From: JAWLHJ01 sp039587535
GTDB taxonomy: Bacteria > Gemmatimonadota > Gemmatimonadetes > Longimicrobiales > Gaopeijiaceae
Direction: 5' to 3'
Length of the DNA stretch: 64,000 nucleotides
Assembly: GCA_039587535.1 (NCBI GenBank)
Contig: JBDHIF010000002.1
Span: forward strand, 62,001 to 126,000
A program made the translations under genes and the position numbers. The notes below the pieces were generated by a model that was given only the letters and a program-made list of their open reading frames with translations, was not told the DNA's origin and searched no databases. This document shows, piece after piece, positions 16,294 to 25,204 of the stretch. The number at the start of each line of letters is the position of its first letter. Position 1 is the stretch's first letter.

Positions 16294-16968
16294 TCAACGG
16301 CCGATGTACCAGGATGCAGTCACGAGAACAGCTGCCCCGCCGAGATCCACATCACTCAGACCGAACGGGTCGTCGAACGTGCCTTCGGTGTCCACCCATC
16401 TCTTCTCCAGCCCAATGGCCAAGGATCGGAATCGCACATCGGTGCCCAGACCCCAGTAGGCGGACCAACCGGCGTCTTCTTCCTCCCACGTCTGGTCCAA
16501 CCCCGGCAGGAACCACGCAGGTCGCCCGGCGACCTTCATCACGTGGTCGATGTAGGTGAAGCCCCCGAGAAGGGACATGCCGACCGGCCATCGGACAGGC
16601 AACCCGACACGACCCCCGAGAGCGAAGGCTCGAGTCGTGAGCTCGGTCGTGGCATCGGCAGCCCCTTCAACCAACGACGGGAAGCTCCGACTGACGCCCC
16701 ATGCGTGGAAGTCGACGCCGACCGTGTGCGACGGAAACGGTGGACCCGGAAAGAAGCTGAGTCCCAAACTCCATATAGCCCCGCCGTCCAGACCGGGAAG
16801 TTGGGGATTCGGGTCATAACGATACGAACCGCCTTGGGCGACGACGGCGCCCACCCCCTCAGATTTCCACAGACCTGCCGTCGGACCTGGGTCGGCTTGG
16901 CCCATCAGGTATGCGGGAGTCACCGCCAACGACACCGCGCACAGGTAGATGGTCCGTAGGGGGCTCAT
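16294..16968 (-). CDS. Predicted secreted outer-membrane beta-barrel protein
   Basis: A 224-aa protein with a signal peptide (residues 1-23, ending LMGQA). The mature part alternates short amphipathic strands and turns with many Gly, Trp, Phe and Tyr (LGLSFFPGPPFPSHTVGVDFHAWGV, then VGMSLLGGFTYIDHVM), and it ends with a hydrophobic strand (VLVTASWYIGR). This resembles a small outer-membrane barrel, with no named family recognised. It overlaps the upstream NTF2-like gene by 4 bases, so both are likely made together. Confidence 0.6.
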   Translation of the reverse strand: MSPLRTIYLCAVSLAVTPAYLMGQADPGPTAGLWKSEGVGAVVAQGGSYRYDPNPQLPGLDGGAIWSLGLSFFPGPPFPSHTVGVDFHAWGVSRSFPSLVEGAADATTELTTRAFALGGRVGLPVRWPVGMSLLGGFTYIDHVMKVAGRPAWFLPGLDQTWEEEDAGWSAYWGLGTDVRFRSLAIGLEKRWVDTEGTFDDPFGLSDVDLGGAAVLVTASWYIGR

Positions 16969-17537
16969 AACCGTGTCCCGTCATCAGGGCATGCTCTAAC
17001 GTCCCGCGGGCCCACAACTATGTGCACCCGGCGCGGTAGCTGCCGGGCGCGTGCTCCGATCACCGTGTGGATGGCGCCACCTCCCGGCGGCCTTGATGCG
17101 TGGAGATGAGCGATCCGCCAAGCACCACCCTGCCGGACGAAGATCAAGGTGCGCCTATTGCGGGGAGCTTCATCTCCTAGGTGGAATGTGACGATTGCCG
17201 ACGTCCCGATGACGTCGATTCGAAGGTCGACGGGGTCGATCGTCAGGTAGGGCGGCCCTTCGAGGCGATCCGGAAAGTCGGCGAAGACCGACCGGAAGGT
17301 GGCAACGATGGTGTCCCGTCCATTAAGACGCCGTGGGAACTCAGGCATGGGCATGAAGGCGGTGGCATCCTCCGCCCACGCCTCTGCGAAGCGGTCCCAG
17401 TCGAGGTCGTTGAAGGCGTCGACGAAGGCCTCGGCGGCTTGAGCGACCTGCACCTGCAGCTCGGCTGGGTCCTGGGCTCTTACCATAGCGGGGACAAGCA
17501 CCAGGAGTACGAGAAGAGGAAGGCTCATACGTCTCAT
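16965..17537 (-). CDS. Secreted SnoaL/NTF2-like domain protein
   Basis: A 190-aa protein. A signal peptide (residues 1-21, ending MVRAQ) is followed by an NTF2-like cone fold: VAQAAEAFVDAFNDLDWDRFAEAWAEDATAFMP matches the start of the SgcJ/SnoaL-like domain, and FVRQGGAWRIAHLHASRPPG matches its end. The last 40 residues are an Arg-rich tail without clear fold. The ATG at 17537 follows GAGG. Catalytic or ligand-binding function cannot be assigned; secretion is the main clue. Confidence 0.7.
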   Translation of the reverse strand: MRRMSLPLLVLLVLVPAMVRAQDPAELQVQVAQAAEAFVDAFNDLDWDRFAEAWAEDATAFMPMPEFPRRLNGRDTIVATFRSVFADFPDRLEGPPYLTIDPVDLRIDVIGTSAIVTFHLGDEAPRNRRTLIFVRQGGAWRIAHLHASRPPGGGAIHTVIGARARQLPRRVHIVVGPRDVRACPDDGTRL

Positions 17538-17911
17538 GGAAGACCTCACTAACCGGTTGACGTCTCGGAACTCTGCTGCGCGGCTCGCTGGCGAAAGAGC
17601 GAAGCGTATTTGCACGGCAACCCGTCACAGCAGCCAGACCTTGTCAGACGGCGTCCGCCGGATCCCGGCGGACGAGATCGCAGTGAAGCTCACCACCAAT
17701 CCGGAAGTCCTGGCGACCGACGGGCTCGAACCCGTGTTTCTCCTAAAACGAAATGGCTCTCGCTTTCCTCTCCCAAACTGTGAGCCATCGCGCGCCGGCG
17801 CCGATCGAACGTGCTTCGGCGCCAAGGCTGGACAATAGGCCTGCACCGATCCCGTGGCTGTGCAGGGTCCGGTCGCGCAAGCCCCCTCCCACAGCAACGG
17901 GCCTCCCACCC
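17538..17911. other. Non-coding gap with a tRNA T-arm-like motif
   Basis: About 370 bases without a supportable gene. A perfect 9-bp inverted repeat lies at 17653-17661/17665-17673, without a T tract. On the minus strand, 17735 to 17720 reads as a 5-bp stem around TTCGAGC, exactly a tRNA T-arm, but no matching acceptor stem, D arm or convincing anticodon arm is found nearby. It may be a tRNA remnant or chance. Confidence 0.4.
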
Positions 17912-18910
17912 TCAGCGACGCACGCCCACCTGAAGGTTGAGCCCGAGTACCGACGTGTGCTCGGGTGAGAACTGGCCGCGAGTCGTCGGCCCCCGATAGA
18001 AGTCGAGGAGGAGAGCCACGCGCCGCGCCCGTCCCCCGGGATCAGACGGCACGAGCTCGACTCCGGCCCGGGCACTCCGCCCCCAGGCCAAGGATGTGGC
18101 GTGCGACCCGGCCACCTGGCCCGCCAGCACGAACCGGAGCCAGCGGTCTCGCCCCAGCTCCACCAGCCGTCCGTCCGGCCTCCATTCGAGCCCCACGAGG
18201 GCGATGCGGGGCTTATCGGCTCGAGCCGTTTGCCGGACGCGGTGCTCGCCCCCTCCGTAGAGACGGAGCGACTCGAGATCGACCGAAGCGATCAGCTCCA
18301 ACGACTCGAAGTCGAAATCCTGTTCCGGCTCTCCCACTCGACGCCGGATGAAATCGTCCCCGAGGTGGGAGCTCTGGTGCACGAGGCGGAGCCGTGCGGA
18401 GAACGTCTCGCGACGGAAGCTCACCGGGATACCCACTACGAAATCCGCGTTGACGAAGTCGAAGGTGTGGACCGCGGCGTCGAATTGGGCGAACACGGCG
18501 GCCGACAGCCCTACCGTGAGCGAGCCGCCGGCGACGCTCAGGGCCGGCGAGACGAACACCTGGTCGCCGAGGCCCATCACCATCAGCCGCGTGGAGAAGG
18601 ATTCCGAGTTCTCCTGGGCGATCCCGACGAACGTCATCGGCTCGAGCGGGTGGGCAACGAGCGGCGTGAAGAGAGATCCGTTGCGGGGGTCCTCCGACTC
18701 GGCCGTGCTCCGCAGGGTCTCCCGTTCGACCGGTGGGCTCTCTTCCTCCGAGCCCTCCTGGGCCCTCGCCCCGTCGGCCGGCCCCGCCGCGAGAATCAAC
18801 GCCACGACCACGACCCGCCGTGCGAGCGACGAGCCTCCCGCCTGGGGCGCGGTCACGGACTCGTGGTCCGACCGACGGTCGGACATCTCCCATTGACTTG
18901 CGTTCTGCAC
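17912..18910 (-). CDS. DUF1207-family envelope protein
   Basis: A 332-aa protein with a hydrophobic signal-like segment (ARRVVVVALILAAGPADGARAQ, residues about 30-51). It then has SLFTPLVAHPLEPMTFVGIAQ, which matches the opening of DUF1207, and a beta-rich remainder with FDAAVHTFDFVNADFVVGIPVSFRR and LRLVHQSSHLGDDFIRR. DUF1207 proteins are predicted outer-membrane or periplasmic barrels of unknown role. The long N-terminal extension before the signal suggests that a start near codon 9 (MSDRR) or later is possible. It stands alone. Confidence 0.65.
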   Translation of the reverse strand: MQNASQWEMSDRRSDHESVTAPQAGGSSLARRVVVVALILAAGPADGARAQEGSEEESPPVERETLRSTAESEDPRNGSLFTPLVAHPLEPMTFVGIAQENSESFSTRLMVMGLGDQVFVSPALSVAGGSLTVGLSAAVFAQFDAAVHTFDFVNADFVVGIPVSFRRETFSARLRLVHQSSHLGDDFIRRRVGEPEQDFDFESLELIASVDLESLRLYGGGEHRVRQTARADKPRIALVGLEWRPDGRLVELGRDRWLRFVLAGQVAGSHATSLAWGRSARAGVELVPSDPGGRARRVALLLDFYRGPTTRGQFSPEHTSVLGLNLQVGVRR

Positions 18911-19209
18911 ATCCTGCCTCCCTCTGGAACGAAAGCTCGACAGAATAGCGACGGTGGAGTGCGAATACCACTTGACTCTTCGTTCCCGGGCGAGCGACCA
19001 CGTGCCCGGATCCGGCCGTCGATGACGTTCGAGATGCTCCCAGGGCTGCTCCTCGGAGCCCTACGGCTGCCTCGAGGAGCTCCTTCACGTACCCGCGGAT
19101 TCGCGGCTGGCCCGCGCGCTCCGAACGGAACGCCAAGCTCGCGCCTTGCGACGTCCCGATGACCGAGGTTATCCCAAGGGCGTTCCGACCTCCCCCACTC
19201 GAGCCGCCG

Positions 19210-20502
19210 ATGACCGACCACAGCGATGGCCACGCACAGCTCGATGCCCTGGAGCGGCACGTCACCGAGGCCGTGGACCGCCGTGAGCTCGTCGAGGCGC
19301 TCGGTCGAATGGTGGCCGTCCCCAGCTGGGGCGGGTCCGAGACCGGAGCACAAGACATCATGGCCGGACTCATGAGAGACGCGGGCCTGGAGGTGGATCG
19401 CTGGCTCATCGATCTGGAAGCCCTGCGGGAGCACCCGTCCTTCAGCGCGGAGCTGCATCGCGAGGAAGCGGTGGGACTCGTGGGAACGCTGCGCGGGGCA
19501 GGAGGTGGGCGAACCCTACTCCTGAACGGGCATGTAGACGTCGTTCCCCCCGGTGAGGAGGCATCGTGGACCCACCCACCGTTCCGGGCCACCGAGCGAG
19601 CTGGCCGCATCTATGGACGAGGCGCGCTGGACATGAAAGGGGGGCTCGTGGCGGGACTCTGTGCGTTGCGCGCGGTGCGGGGGGCAGGAGTCCGACTCCG
19701 GGGCGACGTCCATCTCCAGAGCGTGGTGGGGGAGGAGGACGGCGGACTCGGAACGCTTGCCACGGTATTGCGGGGATATCAGGGGGATGGGGCTGTGGTC
19801 ATGGAGCCGACCGAGCTGGCGGTTGTGCCGGCGTTGGCGGGGTGCCTGAACTTCCGGATCCGGATTCGGGGCCAGTCCGCCCACGGAGCGGTGCGTGAGG
19901 AGGGTGTGGACGCCATCGAGAAGCTTCACACCGTCATGGCGGCCATCCGGTGGGTGGAGGGAGAACGGAATAGCCGGTTGGGCAAGGACGACTTGTTCGC
20001 TTCGCACCGTCTCCCGTTTCCCATCTCGGTGGGAACGGTGAAGGGCGGGGATTGGGCTTCCTCGGTGGCAGACCACGTCACTCTGGAAGGTCGCTATGGG
20101 ATAGCCCCGGGCGAGGACGAAGCGGAGGCGAGGAACGAGTTGGAGCGTGCCGTGGCGGACGCGGCCCGAGGCGACCCGTGGCTCCGGAGGCATCCTCCGG
20201 TTCTGACCTGGTGGGGCGGACGGTTCTTTGCTGCGCATACCGATCTGGACCACCCCGTGGTGAGGGTGGTGCGAGAGGCCGGTGGCGCGGTGCTGGGTAC
20301 CCCGCCGCCTCTCGCGGCTGTGACGTACGGAGCCGACATGGGCACTTTGTCCGCCGTGGGCGGAACGCCAGCCGTTCTCTTCGGCGCGGGTGACATCCGA
20401 CGAGCGCACCAGCCCGACGAGTGGGTTGATGTCGATGAGCTCGTGGCGCTGGCTCGGACGCTTGCGGTGACTGCCATGCGGTTCTGCGGTGTCGGCTCGT
20501 GA
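19210..20502 (+). CDS. M20-family metallopeptidase (ArgE/DapE/CPG2-like)
   Basis: A 430-aa dinuclear zinc amidohydrolase. Metal-binding motifs are GHVDVVPPGEE (His, Asp) near residue 100, RGALDMKGGL (Asp), GEEDGGLGT (catalytic Glu-Glu pair), EPTELAV and the late LFGAGDIRRAHQPDEWVDVDE (His). A lid/dimerisation domain lies in the middle. The family removes acyl or amino-acid groups from small amides. Which substrate is used here is not known; the tight operon with a CoA-transferase and an MmgE/PrpD protein hints at catabolism of an amide or carboxylic acid. ATG 19159 is an alternative start. Confidence 0.88.
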   Translation: MTDHSDGHAQLDALERHVTEAVDRRELVEALGRMVAVPSWGGSETGAQDIMAGLMRDAGLEVDRWLIDLEALREHPSFSAELHREEAVGLVGTLRGAGGGRTLLLNGHVDVVPPGEEASWTHPPFRATERAGRIYGRGALDMKGGLVAGLCALRAVRGAGVRLRGDVHLQSVVGEEDGGLGTLATVLRGYQGDGAVVMEPTELAVVPALAGCLNFRIRIRGQSAHGAVREEGVDAIEKLHTVMAAIRWVEGERNSRLGKDDLFASHRLPFPISVGTVKGGDWASSVADHVTLEGRYGIAPGEDEAEARNELERAVADAARGDPWLRRHPPVLTWWGGRFFAAHTDLDHPVVRVVREAGGAVLGTPPPLAAVTYGADMGTLSAVGGTPAVLFGAGDIRRAHQPDEWVDVDELVALARTLAVTAMRFCGVGS

Positions 20503-21620
20503 CGCGCCCGTTGGACGGCCTGGTGGTCGTCGCCCTGGAGCAGGCCGTGGCCGTGCCGCTGGCCACTCGAAAGCTTGCCGACGCCGGGGCCCGTGTCATC
20601 AAGGTGGAACGACCGGGTGGCGACTTCGCGCGGAGCTACGACCGGGTGGTCGAGGGCGGCAGCGCTTACTTCGTGTGGCTGAACCGCGGAAAGGAATCCG
20701 TCGTGTTGAACCTGGACGATGCAGAGGATCTGGGAGTCCTTGAGCGGATGATCGCCACTGCGGACGTCTTCGTGCAGAACCTCGCCCCGGGCTCGGCGGC
20801 CCGGCGGGGCTTGGGCGCAGGTTCGCTTCGCAGCGCCCAACCGGACCTCATCACCTGTGACGTATCTGGCTACGGCACCGACGGGCCCTACGCCGGAATG
20901 AAGGCGTATGACAGCCTGATTCAGGGGGAGTCGGGCCTCCAATCCGTGACTGGTTCAGCGGATGCGCCGGCCCGGGTTGGCATCTCCGCGTCCGATATCG
21001 CCGCGGGCATGCACGTCCACGCTGCCGTTCTGGAAGCACTGCTCTGGCGCGACAGGACGGGCGAGGGCCGAGCCCTGAGCATCTCACTCTTTCAGTCGAT
21101 GGCCGACTGGATGTCGGTCCCATACCTCCATCAGGTGTACGGCGGTCGCGCTCCGGAACGGGCCGGGCTCAGACATCCCGGCATCGCGCCCTACGGTCCC
21201 TATCGGTCGGCGGACGGCGATACCGTGCTCCTCGCAGTCCAGAACCAACGCGAATGGCGAAGGCTCTGCGACGAGGTTCTGGACCGCCCTGACCTCTATG
21301 AGGATCCGCGATTCGCGGACAATCCGGCCCGGGTTTCCAACAGGGAAGCGTTGGTGGCGGCACTGCAGGGGTCTCTGGGACGGTGGTCCACGCGGGAACT
21401 CATCCGGAGGCTGGACGAGGGTCGGATTGCCTTCGGACGGGTCCGGTCAGTCGCCGAGTTCGTCGAGCACCCTCAGCTGCGGCTCCTCAACGTCGATACG
21501 CCCCAGGGGAGGGTGCGCCTGCCGTCGGAGCCCGCGCCCTGGCGCGCCCCGGACACCGTGGCGCGGGTGCCAGCCCTGGATGAGCACGGAGCTGCGCTTC
21601 GCCGGGAGTTCGCGGAATGA
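20499..21620 (+). CDS. Class III (CaiB/BaiF) CoA-transferase
   Basis: A 373-aa enzyme that moves CoA between acyl-CoA and a free carboxylate. It shows LEQAVAVPLATRKLADAGARVIKVE at the N-terminus, the conserved NRGKESVVLNLDD block, and the catalytic Asp in MKAYDSLIQGESGL near residue 137, followed by GISASDIAAGMHVHAAVLEALL. Length is slightly short for the family. It overlaps the peptidase by GTGA and the MmgE/PrpD gene by ATGA, so all three are one translationally coupled operon. Substrate unknown. Confidence 0.93.
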   Translation: MTRPLDGLVVVALEQAVAVPLATRKLADAGARVIKVERPGGDFARSYDRVVEGGSAYFVWLNRGKESVVLNLDDAEDLGVLERMIATADVFVQNLAPGSAARRGLGAGSLRSAQPDLITCDVSGYGTDGPYAGMKAYDSLIQGESGLQSVTGSADAPARVGISASDIAAGMHVHAAVLEALLWRDRTGEGRALSISLFQSMADWMSVPYLHQVYGGRAPERAGLRHPGIAPYGPYRSADGDTVLLAVQNQREWRRLCDEVLDRPDLYEDPRFADNPARVSNREALVAALQGSLGRWSTRELIRRLDEGRIAFGRVRSVAEFVEHPQLRLLNVDTPQGRVRLPSEPAPWRAPDTVARVPALDEHGAALRREFAE

Positions 21621-22936
21621 TCCCATCTGGGGGGGGCGGAAACGACTTGGCCAACGAAAGCCTGACCCGAAGCCTGGCGCGCCGGGTCCGCGCCTTGCCG
21701 GTGGACCGCGCCGACCTGGGCCAGGCTGAGCGATTCGTGCGCGATTGGATCGGCTCGTATGTGGCCGGGGGTGCCGCGGCTGAGGGTCGGATCCTCGGGG
21801 CCTACGGCGGGAGCGCGCGGGACCTGAATGGAAGGGTCTTCTTGGCCGCTGCTCGGTCCCACGTCACGGAGACGGACGATCTGCACCGGTCTTCGGTGAC
21901 CCATCCCGGGTGCGCGGTGGTCCCGGTTGCCCTGGCGCTCGGTCGGGAGACGGGCGCACGGGGACGAGCAACGCTCAGGGCCGTTCTGGCCGGCTACGAG
22001 GTCATGCTCCGGGTCGGGGAGGCGCTGGGGCCGGGCCACTATCGCGTCTTCCACAACACTGCGACCGCTGGACCGTTCGGTGCCGCCGCGGCGGCCGCGA
22101 CTTTGCTGAACCTGGACGAGGACGCTTGGGTGTGGGCCCTGGGCAACGCAGGGACGCAGGCGGCCGGTCTCTGGCAATTCAATGAAGAAGGCGCCATGAG
22201 CAAGCCTCTACACGCGGGGCATGCCGCCACGGCCGGACTCCGCGCCGCACTCCTCGCCGCCGAGGGTCTCACGGGAGCTGAGTACATTCTGGAGGGCGAG
22301 AAGGGCGTGTTCGCCGGCCTGTGCCCGGATCCTCGACCCGAGGCGGTCGCGAAGCCCTCACCCGGATGGAAGCTCCCCGAGACGTCCATGAAGCCCTATC
22401 CCTGCTGCCGGCACGTTCACCCCGCGGTCGATGCCGCACTGGAGATCCGCGACCGCTTGGCGCCTGGCAACCCAACGAGCGTGCGGATCGAGAGCTATCC
22501 AGCGGCGCTGGATGTCACCGATCGCCCGCGTCCGCGGACCCCTCACGAGGCCCGCTTCAGCATTCAGTATGCGGTCGCCTGGACGCTTCTCCATGGTCGT
22601 CCTGGCCTCGGCTCGTTCGAGACCTCAGCCCTCCGGGATTCCGCGATCCAGGAGACGCTCAGCTCGATCGAGGTGCGGGTCGAGGCGGGCTTGAGGGACG
22701 CGTACCCGGATCGGTGGGGCGCGGTGGTGGAGGTCCAGGGCGCAGACGGCGCCGTGCACCGAGTCCGGCGAGATTCCGCGACCGGCGATCCCGATCTACC
22801 GCTCGACCAGGAAGCACTGAACGCTAAGGTCAGAGCGCTCATGGCATGGGCGGGGAAGGGAGAAGCGGAGCAGGAAGCGCTGTTGGCCGCCTGTGGCGCT
22901 CTGCCGGAGGACGGTCCGGTCTTCGCGTTGCCGTAA
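21617..22936 (+). CDS. MmgE/PrpD family protein
   Basis: A 439-aa protein of the family that includes 2-methylcitrate dehydratase, cis-aconitate decarboxylase and iminodisuccinate epimerase. Family regions visible are ETDDLHRSSVTHPGCAVVPVALAL near residue 95, AGYEVMLRVGEALG, NTATAGPFGAAAAAATLL, and KPYPCCRHVHPAVDAAL near 260. Members carry out eliminations or isomerisations on hydroxy- and dicarboxylic acids, and annotation transfer within the family is unreliable. With the class III CoA-transferase and the M20 enzyme, it suggests a short degradation pathway for an unusual dicarboxylate or amide. Confidence 0.9.
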   Translation: MIPSGGGGNDLANESLTRSLARRVRALPVDRADLGQAERFVRDWIGSYVAGGAAAEGRILGAYGGSARDLNGRVFLAAARSHVTETDDLHRSSVTHPGCAVVPVALALGRETGARGRATLRAVLAGYEVMLRVGEALGPGHYRVFHNTATAGPFGAAAAAATLLNLDEDAWVWALGNAGTQAAGLWQFNEEGAMSKPLHAGHAATAGLRAALLAAEGLTGAEYILEGEKGVFAGLCPDPRPEAVAKPSPGWKLPETSMKPYPCCRHVHPAVDAALEIRDRLAPGNPTSVRIESYPAALDVTDRPRPRTPHEARFSIQYAVAWTLLHGRPGLGSFETSALRDSAIQETLSSIEVRVEAGLRDAYPDRWGAVVEVQGADGAVHRVRRDSATGDPDLPLDQEALNAKVRALMAWAGKGEAEQEALLAACGALPEDGPVFALP

Positions 22937-23069
22937 CCGTACCGTCGACCTCCTCGAGCCCCTGGGCGGGGGGTGCCCCAGCTCCCCTTGACGCCTACCC
23001 CTTGTCCGACTGCGCCCGCGTCCTACTGTTCGGTTCGTCGTACCCCATATACCGGAGCGGACCTGAGAC

Positions 23070-24638
23070 ATGATCAAGCTGCAGAGCTTTCTGGAGGGCC
23101 GGTGGCAGGAGGGCTCGGGTGAGCCATCCATCCTCGTGAACCCATCGACCGAGGAGGCGATGGCCGAGACCTCCACCGCAGGGCTCGATTTCGGTGCCGC
23201 CGTCCGGTATGGGAGGGACGTCGGTGGCCCCGCGCTTCGCGCCCTCACCCTGGGCGAGCGCGCCGCTTTGCTCAAGGCCATGTCGAAGGCCCTCGGGGCC
23301 CATAGAGACGAGCTGCTCGACCTGGCCATGCGGAACGGCGGCAACACGAAGGGCGACGCGAAGTTCGACGTCGATGGTGCCACCGGGACCCTCGGGGCCT
23401 ACGCATACTTCGGGAAAGGGCTCGGGGACGCGCGAGTCCTCCCCGACGGAGACGCGCTGCCGCTGTCCCGCGATGGCGATTGGGCGGGCCGCCACCTGCT
23501 CGTCCCCAAGGAGGGCGTTGCGGTGCTGGTGAACGCATTCAACTTCCCGGCCTGGGGATTCGGTGAAAAGGCTGCGTGCGCGCTCCTGGCCGGGATGCCC
23601 GTCATCGTGAAGCCGGCGACCAGCACAGCTCTGGTCACGTGGCGCATGGTCCAGATCCTGGACGAGGCCGGCATCATGCCGGAGGGTGCTGTTCAGCTGG
23701 TGGCCGGCTCGGCCGGCGATCTCCTCGCTCACCTGGGTGAGCAGGACGTCTTGGCCTTCACCGGGTCCGCCGACACCGGACTTCACCTGCGCTCCACGGC
23801 CGAGATCCTCGAGCGGAACGTCACGGTCAACATCGAGGCCGATTCGCTGAACAGCGCGGTTCTGGGCCCTGACGTGGCTCCGGACTCGGAGCTCTACGGT
23901 CTGTTTCTCAAGGACGTGATCCGCGAGATGACCCAGAAGGCCGGCCAGAAGTGCACGGCCGTGAGACGGATTTTCGTGCCTTCCGACCGGATCGAAGCGG
24001 TCGCCGAAGACCTGCGGGAGCGGCTGGAGGCTGCGGTGGTGGGCAACACGGAGGATCCGTCGGTAACAGTAGGTCCCGTGACCAGCGCCCGGCAGCTCCA
24101 GGACAACAGGCAGGGTATCGACGCCCTCGCCGCCGAGGGCACCGTGCTGCTGGGAGGGTCGGAGCCGGTGGGAGGCGTCGGTGCTCCCGACGGCAAAGGC
24201 TACTTCGTTCGTCCCACCCTTATCGGCTTTGAGGATGCGCGCGAGGCTGTGGCCGTGCACGAGCGGGAAGTGTTCGGGCCGGTGTCGTCCATCCTTCCCT
24301 ACGACGGCACGCCCGAAGAAGCCGCGGAGCTGGTGGCCCTGGGCAAGGGAAGCCTGGTCGCGAGCGCCTATGGGGACGACCCAGAGTGGCTGGCGGCCGT
24401 CGTCACGCGCTTCGCGCAGTGGAACGGCCGCATCTACCTGGGCTCCAGTGGCGTTACGGGCGCTGCGCTGGGCTCGGGCATGGTGATGCCCGGGCTGCTT
24501 CACGGAGGACCGGGTCGCGCCGGGAACGGGGCGGAGCTGGGGGGCCTTTCCGGGCTGCGCCTGTACCAGCGTCGGGCCGCCGTTCAGGGCGACCCCGCCA
24601 TTCTCGACCACATCCTCGGAGCGCAAGGCGAGGACTGA
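23070..24638 (+). CDS. PaaZ/BoxD-type aldehyde dehydrogenase without hydratase domain
   Basis: A 522-aa aldehyde dehydrogenase. It starts IKLQSFLEGRWQEG and has FNFPAWGFGEKAACALLAGMPVIVKPAT, the catalytic Glu in NIEADSLN (near residue 254) and the catalytic Cys in QKAGQKCTAVRRIFV (near 295), and ends with HGGPGRAGNGAELGGLSGLR. These blocks match the dehydrogenase half of PaaZ, which oxidises the ring-opened semialdehyde of phenylacetate catabolism, and the related BoxD. The MaoC-type hydratase half of PaaZ is absent and no other paa or box genes are in the window. It may act on a CoA-linked semialdehyde made elsewhere. Confidence 0.88.
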   Translation: MIKLQSFLEGRWQEGSGEPSILVNPSTEEAMAETSTAGLDFGAAVRYGRDVGGPALRALTLGERAALLKAMSKALGAHRDELLDLAMRNGGNTKGDAKFDVDGATGTLGAYAYFGKGLGDARVLPDGDALPLSRDGDWAGRHLLVPKEGVAVLVNAFNFPAWGFGEKAACALLAGMPVIVKPATSTALVTWRMVQILDEAGIMPEGAVQLVAGSAGDLLAHLGEQDVLAFTGSADTGLHLRSTAEILERNVTVNIEADSLNSAVLGPDVAPDSELYGLFLKDVIREMTQKAGQKCTAVRRIFVPSDRIEAVAEDLRERLEAAVVGNTEDPSVTVGPVTSARQLQDNRQGIDALAAEGTVLLGGSEPVGGVGAPDGKGYFVRPTLIGFEDAREAVAVHEREVFGPVSSILPYDGTPEEAAELVALGKGSLVASAYGDDPEWLAAVVTRFAQWNGRIYLGSSGVTGAALGSGMVMPGLLHGGPGRAGNGAELGGLSGLRLYQRRAAVQGDPAILDHILGAQGED

Positions 24639-24710
24639 CGGGATCTTCGAACGGCCGGACGTGTTCCAGGGGTGTGTGCCCCGGACGAATCACCAGGAGT
24701 AATTCACGAG

Positions 24711-25178
24711 ATGAGCATCGAGTCGAAGTGGAGGCGTCGCGTCGGCATGTGGGCGGCGCCGCTGATCTTGGCCCTGGGGGCCTGTGGAGATTCCACGGGA
24801 CCCAGCATCGAGGTCATCGAAGAAATCTCGTTCCACGAGTCGGTAGGGGTGGATCTGAGCGCCATGACCGAGGCGCCCAGCGGTCTGTACTACCAGGACC
24901 TCGTCCCGGGAGACGGCGCGGAGCTCACCTCAGGCGCGGACGCCGTCGTGGAGTATCTGGTGCGGTTTCGGACGGGCGAGGTCGTGGGGTCCAGCCCGAG
25001 TTTCGAGTTCACCGTCGGCGACCCGGGGCTTTGGGACGGCTTCAACCTCGGTGTCGTCGGGATGCGCGTGGGAGGGCAGCGGAAGCTCGTGCTCCCGCCG
25101 GATCTCGTGAACGACTCGCGGTTTCCGGGGCGCGTCTTGATCTTCGACATTGATCTCCTGGAGATCGTGGCGCCCTGA
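24711..25178 (+). CDS. FKBP-type peptidyl-prolyl isomerase lipoprotein
   Basis: A 155-aa secreted protein. It has a short signal with a lipobox (ALGAC, lipidated Cys near residue 21) followed by GDSTGP, a start I associate with Gemmatimonadota lipoproteins. The C-terminal domain (about 50-153) is an FKBP fold: YYQDLVPGDGAELTSGADAVVEYLVR, then GVVGMRVGGQRKLVLPPDL and LIFDIDLLEI. Several active-site aromatics of FKBPs are hard to place, so isomerase activity is likely but not certain. ATG 24711 follows AGGAG and puts the signal peptide at the N-terminus. Converges with the threonine dehydratase gene. Confidence 0.85.
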   Translation: MSIESKWRRRVGMWAAPLILALGACGDSTGPSIEVIEEISFHESVGVDLSAMTEAPSGLYYQDLVPGDGAELTSGADAVVEYLVRFRTGEVVGSSPSFEFTVGDPGLWDGFNLGVVGMRVGGQRKLVLPPDLVNDSRFPGRVLIFDIDLLEIVAP

Positions 25179-25204
25179 GGCGTCGCCGGCCGTCGGGCTT
25201 GGTG

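Noticed and set aside
15002..17537. Integron cassette array, suggested by small same-strand genes separated by 300-bp gaps
   Set aside because: One GCCTAAC core-like site (15689-15695) was found, but no paired partner at attC spacing, no repeated attC structure and no integrase.
17720..17735. A complete tRNA gene on the minus strand
   Set aside because: Only a T-arm fits. The acceptor partner, D arm and a proper seven-base anticodon loop could not be built from the surrounding sequence.
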